A DNA stretch of 60,975 nucleotides. Origin: Bryobacterales bacterium (GTDB taxonomy: Bacteria > Acidobacteriota > Terriglobia > Bryobacterales > Bryobacteraceae). Both the position numbers and the translations under genes were made by a program. This document shows positions 1 to 12,718 of the stretch, one piece after another; positions within the stretch are counted from its first letter, which is position 1, and every line of letters begins with the position of its first letter. The DNA lies in contig JAEUQF010000087.1 of NCBI GenBank assembly GCA_016789745.1, positions 1 to 60,975 of the forward strand, written 5' to 3'. Below the pieces are notes generated by a model, which worked only from the letters and a program-made list of their open reading frames with translations, was not told the origin of the DNA and did no database searches.

Positions 1-756
1 ACGGAACTCGTGACGCCTGCTGACGCAGACAATGCTTTCGACCAGCGACGGCGAGGTGGCGATGATCTGCAGCGTGCGACCGACCTGCGGATTCATTTCG
101 CGGGTGACGGCGAAGGTTTCTTCGTCAACGATGGCGGCATCGACTTTTCCGAAGAAGACAGGTAAGAGGGCGGCCGAGCCTTTCGGAACGGTCTCCAGCG
201 AGCGGAAGTGGCGCGAGGGGGCTTCGAGTCGGGCGGTGCTGAGGGCGCCTTCGATCCAGCGTTGTCCTAAGTTGGCACGCGTGTTGGCGTGGATGAGGAG
301 GCTTTTGCCGCGCAGCCCGGCGAGCGATTGGATGCCGTTGCCGGTGCGGGTGAGCAGCAGGTAGCGCTGGTGTCCCTCGGCACCGCGGACGGCCAGAAAC
401 ACCGGATCCATCTCCTGGACTTCGCCGAGTTGGAGGAATTCGATCGAGTCCATGACGGCCATGGTGATCTCACCGGTCTGCCACTTCCGGCGGAGTTCGG
501 CGACGTCGTCGACGACAAGGACGCTCGATTTGACGTCTAGTCCGCGGCGGCGGCCGAGCATTTCGGACCAGACGCGGAGGGCGGCGGTGGCATCGCTGCG
601 GTTGGCCGACTGCAGAAGGCTGCCGCTGAAGGCCATATCGAGCCGGGCCGGTTTCAGGGGCTTGCCGGCCGGCTGGGCCGCGGCGGTGGCGCCGGCCAGA
701 GCGATGCTCGACAGCAGCAGGGTGAGACGAAGCAGGGCGGGAGGGGTCCGGGTCAT
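1..756 (-). CDS. PhnD-like periplasmic substrate-binding protein (3' end outside window)
   Basis: Reading from an ATG at 756 down to the window edge gives about 252 residues without a stop, so the C-terminus is missing. The N-terminus is a signal peptide (MTRTPPALLRLTLLLSS, then Ala-rich), indicating export. The body resembles the phosphate/phosphonate binding-protein family (PF12974 type) and its upstream neighbour: both share an LLIHA/LLIHD segment, an LPVFFG-x-x-DA motif and an MNPQ/LNPQ stretch. Its ATG overlaps the upstream gene's TGA (ATGA), so translation is probably coupled. No ABC permease or ATPase is visible, so the ligand and transport role are unknown. The family assignment is fairly secure; the function is not. 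Confidence 0.75.
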   Translation of the reverse strand, partial: MTRTPPALLRLTLLLSSIALAGATAAAQPAGKPLKPARLDMAFSGSLLQSANRSDATAALRVWSEMLGRRRGLDVKSSVLVVDDVAELRRKWQTGEITMAVMDSIEFLQLGEVQEMDPVFLAVRGAEGHQRYLLLTRTGNGIQSLAGLRGKSLLIHANTRANLGQRWIEGALSTARLEAPSRHFRSLETVPKGSAALLPVFFGKVDAAIVDEETFAVTREMNPQVGRTLQIIATSPSLVESIVCVSRRHEFR

Positions 757-1697
757 GGCCGTACTCCCTTGGAGGCTTGTTGTTTGTCGTAGGTATCCAG
801 CAAGGCAAGGGTCGGCTGGATGAGGTCCTCACCCCAGGATTTGTAGGTGGCCGATTGGAACAGGGTCAGCATCTGGCGGGTGGAGGCGTCGGAGCGGAGA
901 TCGAGGATGCGGCCAACGAGTTTCTGTCTGAGCGCGGCGGGATAGTCTTTCCGGCAGGCCACCAGCGCGGCTACCAGGCGCGGCGATACGGCGAGCGGAC
1001 GCAACTGTTTGGAGAGTTGGGGATTCAACTCCGTCATGGTGGCGAAGGAGCGCCTTGAGGTGATGCAGGCATCGGCTTGGCCGAAGAAGACGGGGAGAAC
1101 TACCTGGGACAGCTTGGGGCTTCGGGTGATCTGGCGGAACAAGGACTCCGGATCAGGCAGGGATTCGCGGGCGAGGCTCACGGTGAGCCATTCGGAAGCC
1201 ATATTGGTCCAGGCATGGTCATGGATCAGGAGAGTGCGGTCGCGCAGGTCGGTGAGAGTTTTCATAGGCCCGGCATCCTTGACCAGCAGGAGCAATTCCT
1301 CGCCGCCGGACTGGTCACTGATGATCTGGCTGGTATCGACATAAGCGCGGACCTTGCGGAACTCGGGAAGGGTGAGGACGACGAAATCAAGTGTGCCGCC
1401 GCGGAGACCGGACTGGAGGCGGTCAGAGGCGAGGATGAACTCCTGGTTGACCAGGCGGAAGCCGATGCTGGCGAGGATCTCGTGGCTCCAAAGGACGAAG
1501 GCGGCGCGGGCGTCGCTGAGGTTGACACCGACGAGGAGTTTCTGGGAGATGCCAAAGCGGAGCGCCGGTGGATCGGCATGCATCCGGGGGGCAGCGGTGG
1601 CAAGCCCGGCGGCAAGGAGCAGACGCCGCAACACAAACCTCCTGGCGGTGTGAGGCGGGGTATCTGGCGAGCCTGACTGCATGAACGCGATAGGCAT
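753..1697 (-). CDS. PhnD-like substrate-binding protein, paralogue of the next gene
   Basis: A 314-residue exported protein. An arginine-containing N-region (ARRFVLRRLLLAAGLATA) followed by a short hydrophobic stretch looks like a signal peptide, possibly Tat-like. The remainder has the periplasmic binding-protein pattern of PhnD-type proteins: FGISQKLL near residue 48, LLIHDHAWTN in the middle, and VLPVFFGQADACI, where the family contacts ligand in the second lobe. It starts 4 nt after the TolC-like stop and its own stop overlaps the next start by 4 nt, so the three genes form one operon. A second start (MQSGSP, six codons in) is possible. With no transporter genes beside it, it could be a sensor or scavenging protein rather than part of an importer. 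Confidence 0.75.
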   Translation of the reverse strand: MPIAFMQSGSPDTPPHTARRFVLRRLLLAAGLATAAPRMHADPPALRFGISQKLLVGVNLSDARAAFVLWSHEILASIGFRLVNQEFILASDRLQSGLRGGTLDFVVLTLPEFRKVRAYVDTSQIISDQSGGEELLLLVKDAGPMKTLTDLRDRTLLIHDHAWTNMASEWLTVSLARESLPDPESLFRQITRSPKLSQVVLPVFFGQADACITSRRSFATMTELNPQLSKQLRPLAVSPRLVAALVACRKDYPAALRQKLVGRILDLRSDASTRQMLTLFQSATYKSWGEDLIQPTLALLDTYDKQQASKGVRP

Positions 1698-1701
1698 AGG
1701 C

Positions 1702-3315
1702 TTAGGGCTGCGCGGCTAACTTCGCCTGTACCTCCTTGCCAACGACCAGATTCAGCTTAGAGAGCAGTTCCACGTACTGATAGCGAGCGAGGTGGTGTTG
1801 CGCCGTGGTGAGCGATTCGATCAGTTGGGCGCGAATGACTTTCTCGGTTTCGACGAGGCCACTTTCGTAGGCGCGGGTGTTTAGCTCCTGGTTTTCGCGG
1901 GCGGCCTGGAGGGCTTTGCGGGTGGCGGCTTCGGTTTTGGCGGCGGCATCGAGGCCGAGGACCGCGTCCTTGACCTGCAGACCGAGCCCTTCCCTTAGCA
2001 GGAACTGGGTTTCTTTCAACCGGCGCAGGCGCGCCTGGGCTTCGGCGACCTTCGCCTGGGTCATAAAACCATTGAAGAGGGGCACTTCGAGGCCGACGCC
2101 GGCCGACCAGCCGGTGCGGTTCTGGGCGGTGGCGGTGCCGGCGTTGAAGCCGCCATTCCACCAGCGGCGCAATTCGCCAGTGATCGCAATTTTGGGGTAA
2201 TAGCCGCTGCGGGCGGTGCGCACGGCGCCTTCGAGGGCCTGCAGGGCGGCTTCGAGTTTGCCCCAGTCCGGGTTGAAGCGATAGGAATCGCCGACGAGTT
2301 CTTCGAGGCTGCCGGGGTGTGGTTCGAACGGGATCTCCTGGTCGGCCGGCCGGATGCTGGTCTGCCAGCCGAGTCCCATGGTGTTGGCGAGGGCGGCCTG
2401 GGCCATCTTTTCGTTCTTTTCCAGTTGGGCGACCATGGAGCGGACCGATTCGACAATAACGCTGTTGTCGAGGTAGTCTGCCTTGGTGACCTGACCGGAG
2501 CCCTCCTTGTAGAGGCTTTCGGTGAGGCGGAGGGTGAGTTCCAGCCGGGCGAGGGTATCCAAACCAAGGCGGTGCAGGTTTTTGGCGAGCACGGCGTCCC
2601 AATACATGCGCTTGACGCTGTCGGCGATCTCAAGATCGGTGCGGCGGGCTTCCTGGCGCATCATGGCGGTCTGTCCGGAGGCCTGTTCGCGATAGCCGCG
2701 GCGCATGCCTCCGTCAAATAGCAGCCACTGGAGGTCTACCTTGCCGAGAGCGAGGTCCCGATCGATGACTTTGATGTCCTGTTCGGGGACGTGGAAAGTC
2801 TGGGCGCTGGTACTGAATTTCTGTTCCGGGAAACTGACTGGCAACTGCAGGGTGGTGGGTGGGAAGCCCGGGGCAAAGGCGTTGGCCGGCACGGTGACCA
2901 GCATGCTGGAACCCGGAACCACTATGGACTGTCCGGGGACGGGGATGGGGCTGGAGGGGAACAGGAAGTTCACGGACTGGTCCATGCGTTGGACGCCGGC
3001 GGTTCCGGTTACCTGGGGCCAATAGGCCGACAGGGCCTGCCGGTGTTGCGCCTCCGCCATCGCGATGGAGAACTGGGAGGCCGTGCGGCGACGGCTTTTC
3101 TGCAGGGCGATCTCCAGGCACTTTGCCAGGGGGAGCGAATCTCCGTCCTTGGGGTCTGCAGTGGCCTGGGGCGGGGCGGGTATCTGGGAGTCTTCGCGCG
3201 CGTGGGCGGCAGGCGCCGCCGCAGTGCAGAGCGTGGCAAGCAATGCCACGGCCGCCGCTGCAGGGCCCGCTTTCACTCCGAACCAAACTGTCGCCGAGGG
3301 CGAAAAAAACATCAT
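1702..3315 (-). CDS. TolC-family outer-membrane efflux protein
   Basis: About 537 residues. The start is placed at 3315 because a GGGGAGG ribosome site lies 3 nt before a double ATG (3315 and 3312); the second ATG has the better spacing and may be the true one. An open frame continues upstream to 3354 but has no such site. The signal peptide is followed by a long helical protein with the two-repeat layout of the TolC/OEP family: an LPLAKCLEIALQ segment early, VDLQWLLFDGG at the first strand, long Ala/Gln/Glu-rich coiled coils, then VGLEVPLFNGF at the second half. It is first in an operon with two PhnD-like proteins and has no membrane-fusion or inner-membrane pump gene beside it, so the exported substrate is unknown. 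Confidence 0.85.
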   Translation of the reverse strand: MMFFSPSATVWFGVKAGPAAAAVALLATLCTAAAPAAHAREDSQIPAPPQATADPKDGDSLPLAKCLEIALQKSRRRTASQFSIAMAEAQHRQALSAYWPQVTGTAGVQRMDQSVNFLFPSSPIPVPGQSIVVPGSSMLVTVPANAFAPGFPPTTLQLPVSFPEQKFSTSAQTFHVPEQDIKVIDRDLALGKVDLQWLLFDGGMRRGYREQASGQTAMMRQEARRTDLEIADSVKRMYWDAVLAKNLHRLGLDTLARLELTLRLTESLYKEGSGQVTKADYLDNSVIVESVRSMVAQLEKNEKMAQAALANTMGLGWQTSIRPADQEIPFEPHPGSLEELVGDSYRFNPDWGKLEAALQALEGAVRTARSGYYPKIAITGELRRWWNGGFNAGTATAQNRTGWSAGVGLEVPLFNGFMTQAKVAEAQARLRRLKETQFLLREGLGLQVKDAVLGLDAAAKTEAATRKALQAARENQELNTRAYESGLVETEKVIRAQLIESLTTAQHHLARYQYVELLSKLNLVVGKEVQAKLAAQP

Positions 3316-3723
3316 CTGCCTCCCCGGTGGTTCGGGTGGCGGACGCTGGACCACTCCGAATTCCTCCGGTATCCCGCTTATCGACGGTATGGGGCGGAAC
3401 TGTATGGATGGGCAGTTATCGGTGAGATTTTGTACGTACTATGCCCGGGGGTACTATTGGGAAACGGAGGCTCCGTTGAAGACGCTGCCGGGAAAGTTTC
3501 TCGCCCCTCCTTCGCCGAGGCTTCGGCGGGCAAGGCAAGCTCACGAAGCTCGCTAAGAAGACGGCAAACAACAGTGGGAAGGGCTGGCACACGTCTTCCT
3601 GGTTATGGGCGGGCCGCAGGGCCTGGATACTCCGTTGAAGACGCGGGTCGACGCTTCCGGAAGGTCGCGCGCAGAGCCGCCAAGGACGCAGAGAAGACAG
3701 CGACAAAAGGAGCGTGCCGGAGT
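3316..3723. other. Non-coding gap of 408 bp with short repeats
   Basis: No convincing gene lies here; the short open frames have Arg/Pro/Ser-rich compositions typical of shadow frames. It separates the DUF1501 stop from the TolC start, both on the minus strand, so it should hold the promoter of the TolC operon. I could not place that promoter with confidence. Repeats within it are listed separately. The end nearest 3690 is rich in CGCAGAG-like words. Confidence 0.6.
3463..3644. repeat. Palindrome, hairpin and 15-bp direct repeat in the gap
   Basis: CTCCGTTGAAGACGC occurs at 3471-3485 and again at 3630-3644 in the same direction. The first copy is part of the near-perfect palindrome AACGGAG-G-CTCCGTT (3463-3477). 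Between the copies, CGCCGA-GGCT-TCGGCG (3513-3528) can form a 6-bp hairpin with a 4-nt loop. The layout suggests the remains of a small dispersed repeat element, but no transposase or target duplication is visible. Confidence 0.5.
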
Positions 3724-5103
<1,380 letters not shown>

Positions 5104-5111
5104 GGCTTCCT

Positions 5112-8174
<3,063 letters not shown>

Positions 8175-8182
8175 TACCTGAT

Positions 8183-8188
8183 AGTCTA
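8183..8188 (-). promoter_or_regulatory. -10-like TAGACT 8 nt before the start at 8174
   Basis: On the minus strand TAGACT is separated from the ATG at 8174 by 8 nt (8175-8182), and no Shine-Dalgarno sequence is visible. If this is the -10 box, the transcript would begin at or next to the start codon. It is one of several similarly placed hexamers in the window. Confidence 0.35.
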
Positions 8189-8211
8189 CAGCCCTGGAGG
8201 GGTTTACGGGT

Positions 8212-8955
8212 CTACTCGGGTTTAGGTTGGGGGGCTGCGAGCGGAACGGCGGCGACCTCGGTTGGTTGCGCGGTGCGGGCGCGGCGCCCGATCCAGCGGC
8301 CGACCACGACGACGCCGATGGCGCAGAGCGCCTGCACGCCGTACTCGAGCCATGTCGGCGGGTGGAGGTGCTTGTGGACCCAGGGGTCTGTCATGATCAT
8401 ATCGCCGCCGACACGGCCGAGGATGGCGGCGCCGATGGGGACGATGATGGGGAAGCGATCCATGATGTTCGACAGCAGGTTGCTGGTGAAGACCACGAAG
8501 GGGATGGAGAGGCCGAGGCCGAAAATGAGGAGGCCGAGGTGGCCTTCGGAAGTACCGGCAACGGCGAGGATGTTGTCGGTGGACATGGTGAGGTCGGCGA
8601 TGAGGATGTAGAGCATCGCCTGCCACAGGGTTTTCGCCTCTTTGCCGCCTTCCTCTTCGCCGGCCTGGTCGCTGAGGAGCTTGACGGCGATCCAGAGGAT
8701 CAGGAGGCCGCCGATGAGTTTGACGAACTGGATGAGGAGTAACTGTGCGGCGAAGAACGTGAGGCCGATGCGGAGGACCACAGCCATCCCTGCCCCGGCC
8801 ATGATACCGATTCTGCGTTCGCGCTCGGGCAGGCTTTTTACCGCGAGGGCGATGACGACGGCGTTGTCACCGGCTAGCAGCAGATCGATCAGGACAATGC
8901 TGACGATCTTGAGCAGAAATTCTGTGGTGAACTCCATGAAGGGATGACTCTTCAT
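8212..8955 (-). CDS. TerC/YjbE-family integral membrane protein
   Basis: A 247-residue polytopic membrane protein with about seven hydrophobic segments. The family signature is the acidic intramembrane pair: LLAGDNAVVIALAV near residue 27 and DLTMSTDNILAVAG near 118, whose Asp/Asn residues are thought to bind metal. TerC/YjbE-type proteins are associated with manganese efflux or metal loading of exported proteins. The start at 8955 has no clear ribosome site; the in-frame ATG six codons later (MEFTTEF, at 8937) is an alternative. It is transcribed divergently from the FAD oxidoreductase at 9017. I looked for but did not find a yybP-ykoY riboswitch; the space is only about 60 bp. The family call is secure, the ion is inferred. 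Confidence 0.88.
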   Translation of the reverse strand: MKSHPFMEFTTEFLLKIVSIVLIDLLLAGDNAVVIALAVKSLPERERRIGIMAGAGMAVVLRIGLTFFAAQLLLIQFVKLIGGLLILWIAVKLLSDQAGEEEGGKEAKTLWQAMLYILIADLTMSTDNILAVAGTSEGHLGLLIFGLGLSIPFVVFTSNLLSNIMDRFPIIVPIGAAILGRVGGDMIMTDPWVHKHLHPPTWLEYGVQALCAIGVVVVGRWIGRRARTAQPTEVAAVPLAAPQPKPE

Positions 8956-8995
8956 GATGCCACGAACCGCTGCTGTTCCGGCGGCGCGGGGCTGT

Positions 8996-9001
8996 TAGAA
9001 T
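8996..9001 (+). promoter_or_regulatory. -10-like TAGAAT upstream of the FAD oxidoreductase
   Basis: TAGAAT ends 11 nt before an ATG at 9013 and 15 nt before the TTG at 9017. It fits a short or absent 5' leader. No clear -35 box was identified. Confidence 0.4.
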
Positions 9002-9016
9002 CTTTCTTCGCTATGC

Positions 9017-10651
9017 TTGCGCTATTTCTATGTTTCCTGGCGGCCAACGACGGCCAGTGCGGCGCCTGCCGCGTATGACTTGGTGGTGTATGGAGCCACG
9101 GCGGGCGGGGTGACGACGGCGGTGAGCGGGGCTCGGTCGGGTTTGACGGTGGCGCTGCTGGAGCCGGGGGCGCACGTGGGCGGGATGGCCAGCGGCGGAT
9201 TGCAGCGCACCGATGTGGGGCGCAGGGAAGTGATTGGCGGGATGGCGCTGGAGCTTTATGTTCGGGCCGGGCTGCATTACGAGACCATGCGAATGCTGCA
9301 TGAGGTGGCGTGGATGATGGAGGCGCACGTGGCGGAGCGGCTGTTCGAAGACATGCTGCGGGAGGCCGGGGTTGCGGTGTTCAAGAAGCACCGGCTGCGG
9401 GAAAAGACGGGCGTCAAGAAGGAAGGCGCCCGCGTTGCGGAGATCATGATGGAGAACGGCGCGCAGTTCCGAGCGAAGGTGTTTGCTGACGCCAGTTACG
9501 AAGGCGACCTGATGGCGCAGGCGGGCGTGAGCTATACGTGGGGCAGGGAGGGGATAGATCAGTTTGGAGAGTCGCTGGCGGGGGTGCGGACGGATACACC
9601 GCTGCACCAGTTCGTGGTGAAGATTCCGGCGCGGGTGAATGGGGAGCTATTGCCGGAGATCAGCCCCCGGCCGATGGGGAAACACGGCAGCGCGGACAAG
9701 GCCGTGCAGGCGTACAACTACCGCATGGTGCTTTCCAGCGATCCGGCGAATCAGGTGCCGTTTCCGAAGCCTCGGCAGTATGATGCGAAGCGGTATGAGT
9801 TGCTGGCGCGGTTGATCCAGGCCTTGGAGGTGCGGACCAAGCGGCCGCTGGTGGTGAACGACTTCTTCGGGATAGGGCCGATTCCGAATAAGAAGGCGGA
9901 TTTCAACAACTCTGGGGCGTTCTCGACGGACTACATCGGCAAGAGCTGGGATTACCCGGAGGCGAGTTACAAACGGCGCGCGGAGATCTGGGAAGAGCAC
10001 AAGGAGTACACCAAGGGGCTGTTCTGGTTTCTGACGCATGATCCGCGAGTGCCGGAGGTGCTGCGGAAAGATGTGGCGAGTTGGGGGTTGTCGAAGGATG
10101 AGTTTGTCGACAACGAGCACTGGCCGCACCAGTTGTATGTGCGGGAGGCGCGGCGGATGATCGGTGAGTATGTGATGTCGCAGAAGGATATCCAGACCGA
10201 ACGGACGAAGCCGGATGCGATCGGGATGGGGAGTTATAACAGCGACTCGCACAATGTACAGCGAGTGGTGTTGGCCGATGGTTCGGTGTTCAACGAAGGT
10301 GACGTGCAGGTGGCGGTGCAGCCGTACCAGATACCGTACCGGATGATCACGCCGAAGCGGGCGGAAGCGACGAATCTGCTGGTGCCGGTCTGCTTTTCGG
10401 CGACCCACGTGGCGTATAGCACGCTGCGAATGGAGCCGCAGTACATGATCATCGGGCAGGCCGCGGGCGTGGCGGCGAAGATGGCGATTGAGGGTGGCGT
10501 GGCGGTGCAGGCGATTGACGCCGCGAAGTTGACCGCGACGCTGGTGGGGCAGGACGCGATCCTGGAGTATAAGGCGGATGTGCAGGGGCGGATTACGGGG
10601 AAGTTGCGATCGAAGCTGTCGCCCCCGCGGCGGCGCGCGCAGCAGTTTTAG
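9017..10651 (+). CDS. FAD-dependent oxidoreductase (FAD_oxidored family)
   Basis: A 544-residue flavoprotein. The dinucleotide-binding motif starts at about residue 20 (DLVVYGATAGGVTTAV) and is followed by EPGAHVGGMASGG, typical of the PF12831 family seen beside sugar-acid and glycan catabolic genes. A second FAD-contacting region lies near the C-terminus (MIIGQAAGVAAKMAI). The only start reaching this frame is TTG at 9017. An ATG at 9013 in another frame encodes MLALFLCFLAA, a plausible signal peptide that runs into a stop after 21 codons, so the 5' end may carry a frameshift. The stop overlaps the serpin stop tail to tail. The substrate is unknown. Confidence 0.85.
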   Translation: MRYFYVSWRPTTASAAPAAYDLVVYGATAGGVTTAVSGARSGLTVALLEPGAHVGGMASGGLQRTDVGRREVIGGMALELYVRAGLHYETMRMLHEVAWMMEAHVAERLFEDMLREAGVAVFKKHRLREKTGVKKEGARVAEIMMENGAQFRAKVFADASYEGDLMAQAGVSYTWGREGIDQFGESLAGVRTDTPLHQFVVKIPARVNGELLPEISPRPMGKHGSADKAVQAYNYRMVLSSDPANQVPFPKPRQYDAKRYELLARLIQALEVRTKRPLVVNDFFGIGPIPNKKADFNNSGAFSTDYIGKSWDYPEASYKRRAEIWEEHKEYTKGLFWFLTHDPRVPEVLRKDVASWGLSKDEFVDNEHWPHQLYVREARRMIGEYVMSQKDIQTERTKPDAIGMGSYNSDSHNVQRVVLADGSVFNEGDVQVAVQPYQIPYRMITPKRAEATNLLVPVCFSATHVAYSTLRMEPQYMIIGQAAGVAAKMAIEGGVAVQAIDAAKLTATLVGQDAILEYKADVQGRITGKLRSKLSPPRRRAQQF

Positions 10652-11814
10652 CGTGGGTCCATGACGCGGCCCAGAAACAGGATGGTGCCCGATTGGTTGT
10701 CCTGAATGAGGAACAGGAAGGGGCGGTCGGCACGAAAGATGGTGGGCTTTCGGAACGCCGTGAGTTCGGCGACCATGCCGGTGGCCGCGGCGGCTTCGGT
10801 GCCCTGTTCATTCACGTCGACGAAAGCTTTGTGGACGACGCGGGAGATGGCGATCTTCTCTTTGGTCATGCCGGTGAAGTCGGCGTTGCTGGTGAAGGCT
10901 TGCTTCATGCCGAGGGCTTCCAGGGCGCTGATGAGGTCGTACTTCTCAGTCATCTGGAAGCGCGGCAGGCTGACCTGGACTTTGCTCGTGTGCATGGCTG
11001 TGCGCCACTTGGTGAGTTGGCTGGGGGTGAGGGCTTTTTCCAGTGCGGCCATGCCATCCGGTTGTTTGGGCAGCAGCACGATCATGGAAAGCCGATCGCC
11101 TTTGTACGGCAATTGGAGGCCAGTGGCGAGTTCCTCTTCGAAGTAGCCGGCCTGGGCCGAGGCGTGCATCATGGGCACCCTCACACCATTGCCAGGTTTT
11201 AGATAGAACAGTTCGTCCGTTGTCTGTTTTTTATCGAAGGGCTTAGCCCAGTCAGATTTGAAGTAGATGGCGGTGGTCAGCACCAGACGCGTGATGGGCT
11301 TGATGCTGCCGGATGGCAGCAGGTCGGTGATCTTGCCCTGGGTCTTCTGCTTCACCCAGTCGTTGATGGCCAGGCGCGAGGGTTCGGGCTGCTGGCGGAA
11401 GTCCAGGCGTTCGAGCGCGGCGCCGAAGTTGTGCTCCAGCAGGTTGAGATAGGGGGGAAGGAGAGCGGCCTGGCGTTCGCCCCAGACGCGGTTGGCGGTG
11501 TGCAGTTGGTAGGGCCGGTCGCCGGCTTGCAGGCTGTTCTCCAGTTCGCGGAACGCGGGCAGCAGTTGCGCCGCGGGCGTGGTGATGTGCATGACGGCAG
11601 CCATCTCCTGCGCGGTCTGGCCGCGGGCGCCGGCGTAGGCCATTGCCATGGCGCTGGAGATGTTGTAGGGAGAAAAGAAGACGTTCTTGCCGGGTTCAGC
11701 CACCTGGCGGTAGAGATGGAAGGCAAACGTGGTGTTGCTTTCCGGCAGGTTCGTGGTTTGTCCCAGAGCGAGCGCGGGCAGCAGCCCGATACATCCTTTA
11801 AGCCATCTGTTCAT
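10648..11814 (-). CDS. Secreted serpin (serine protease inhibitor)
   Basis: About 388 residues from the ATG at 11814 (MNRWLKGCIGLLPALALGQ, a signal peptide), with GGAGG about 10 nt upstream. The frame is open for 51 more codons upstream, but these have no signal or ribosome site. The serpin fold is evident: NVFFSPYNISSAMAMAYAGA near the N-terminus, WGERQA, the breach/shutter segments, and the C-terminal ADRPFLFLIQDNQSGTILF signature. The reactive-centre hinge EQGTEAAAAT is small-residue rich, as in inhibitory serpins. Counting 17 residues from the P17 Glu puts Thr at P1 (within about one residue), which would suit an elastase- or subtilisin-like target. It overlaps the convergent FAD oxidoreductase by 4 nt. 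Confidence 0.93.
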   Translation of the reverse strand: MNRWLKGCIGLLPALALGQTTNLPESNTTFAFHLYRQVAEPGKNVFFSPYNISSAMAMAYAGARGQTAQEMAAVMHITTPAAQLLPAFRELENSLQAGDRPYQLHTANRVWGERQAALLPPYLNLLEHNFGAALERLDFRQQPEPSRLAINDWVKQKTQGKITDLLPSGSIKPITRLVLTTAIYFKSDWAKPFDKKQTTDELFYLKPGNGVRVPMMHASAQAGYFEEELATGLQLPYKGDRLSMIVLLPKQPDGMAALEKALTPSQLTKWRTAMHTSKVQVSLPRFQMTEKYDLISALEALGMKQAFTSNADFTGMTKEKIAISRVVHKAFVDVNEQGTEAAAATGMVAELTAFRKPTIFRADRPFLFLIQDNQSGTILFLGRVMDPR

Positions 11815-11888
11815 GATTCGTAGATCCTCCACAAACGGGAGATGTCCTATGGTGGCAGTTCCTTTCACGGGTCTGTCGCGGCATCGGC

Positions 11889-11894
11889 TATCAT
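11889..11894 (+). promoter_or_regulatory. -10-like TATCAT 8 nt before the start at 11903
   Basis: TATCAT is followed by 8 nt and then the ATG at 11903, with no Shine-Dalgarno sequence. This supports both the start choice and a near-leaderless transcript. Confidence 0.35.
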
Positions 11895-11902
11895 CATCTG
11901 GA

Positions 11903-12718
11903 ATGCCGCAGCAATGGACCCGCCGTACGCTACTAGGGACGCTGGCCACCTCCGCTGGTTTCGCCAAAAGCAGGATGCGGGCCGGATGCCAGACGCGCTG
12001 CTATGGCAGTCCTATTCGGGATAAGCAGAAACTGCTGGCGGTGTTGGAGGATCTGGCGGCCGCCGGGTACGAAGGGTTTGAGACAAACTTCGCCAGCCTG
12101 GAACATAGCTTCGATGATCCGAAGCAGATGGTGAAGGAGATGGCGGCGCGGGGGATGAAGCTGATCGGGCTGCATGCGGCGCCGAAGTTCGCGATTCCCG
12201 CCGAGGTGGAGAAGGCGAAGCGCATCGCGCGGGCGATTGCGGAGTTGGGTGGGGGGCATTTTGTGTGCAGCACGTCGGGCGAGATTGATGCCGCAGCCAC
12301 GGATCAGTTTGGGGAATACTGCCGGTCGGTTGGGGTGCGGCTTTGCCTTCACAATCACCTGAAGGAGCTGGAAAACGGTGGACAGGTGATGCGGGCGGCG
12401 TTGGAGCAGACACAGCCTGCCAACGTGTCGGCCATGTTCGACCTGAGTTATTTTTCCGATGCGGGGTTGAGCGCGCCGGAGTGGATGACGAAGTATGCCA
12501 GACGCATCGCCGGCGTGCATGTACGCGATCACCGCGATGGCAAAGAAGTGCTGTTGGGGGAAGGGAAGCTACAGGCACGCGAGATTGGCGAGGCGCTACA
12601 GAAGGCGGATTGGAGCGGCTGGGTGATTCTGGAGATGAACACGCGTCCGGATTTGAGTAGCAGGGAAGTCGTGACGCGCGGGCGGAAATTCCTGCGAGAG
12701 CAGATGGGGGTGGCATGA
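11903..12718 (+). CDS. Sugar phosphate isomerase/epimerase-like TIM barrel, Tat signal
   Basis: A 271-residue protein. The start at 11903 is chosen because it gives a Tat-like signal (MPQQWTRRTLLGTLATSAGF); the frame is open further upstream but lacks a sensible N-terminus and would run into the serpin promoter region. The core is an AP-endonuclease-2-type TIM barrel with GYEGFETNFASLE early, metal-ligand candidates in CLHNHLKELE, MFDLSYFSDAG and GVHVRDHRDGKEVLLGEG, and WVILEMN at the last strand. It overlaps the following oxidoreductase by 4 nt (ATGA). The two probably process a sugar or cyclitol outside the cytoplasm; which one is unknown. Confidence 0.85.
   Translation: MPQQWTRRTLLGTLATSAGFAKSRMRAGCQTRCYGSPIRDKQKLLAVLEDLAAAGYEGFETNFASLEHSFDDPKQMVKEMAARGMKLIGLHAAPKFAIPAEVEKAKRIARAIAELGGGHFVCSTSGEIDAAATDQFGEYCRSVGVRLCLHNHLKELENGGQVMRAALEQTQPANVSAMFDLSYFSDAGLSAPEWMTKYARRIAGVHVRDHRDGKEVLLGEGKLQAREIGEALQKADWSGWVILEMNTRPDLSSREVVTRGRKFLREQMGVA

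Noticed and set aside
8900..9016. yybP-ykoY manganese riboswitch upstream of the TerC/YjbE-like gene
   Set aside because: The family is sometimes controlled this way, but only about 60 bp separate the divergent genes and no matching stem architecture was seen.
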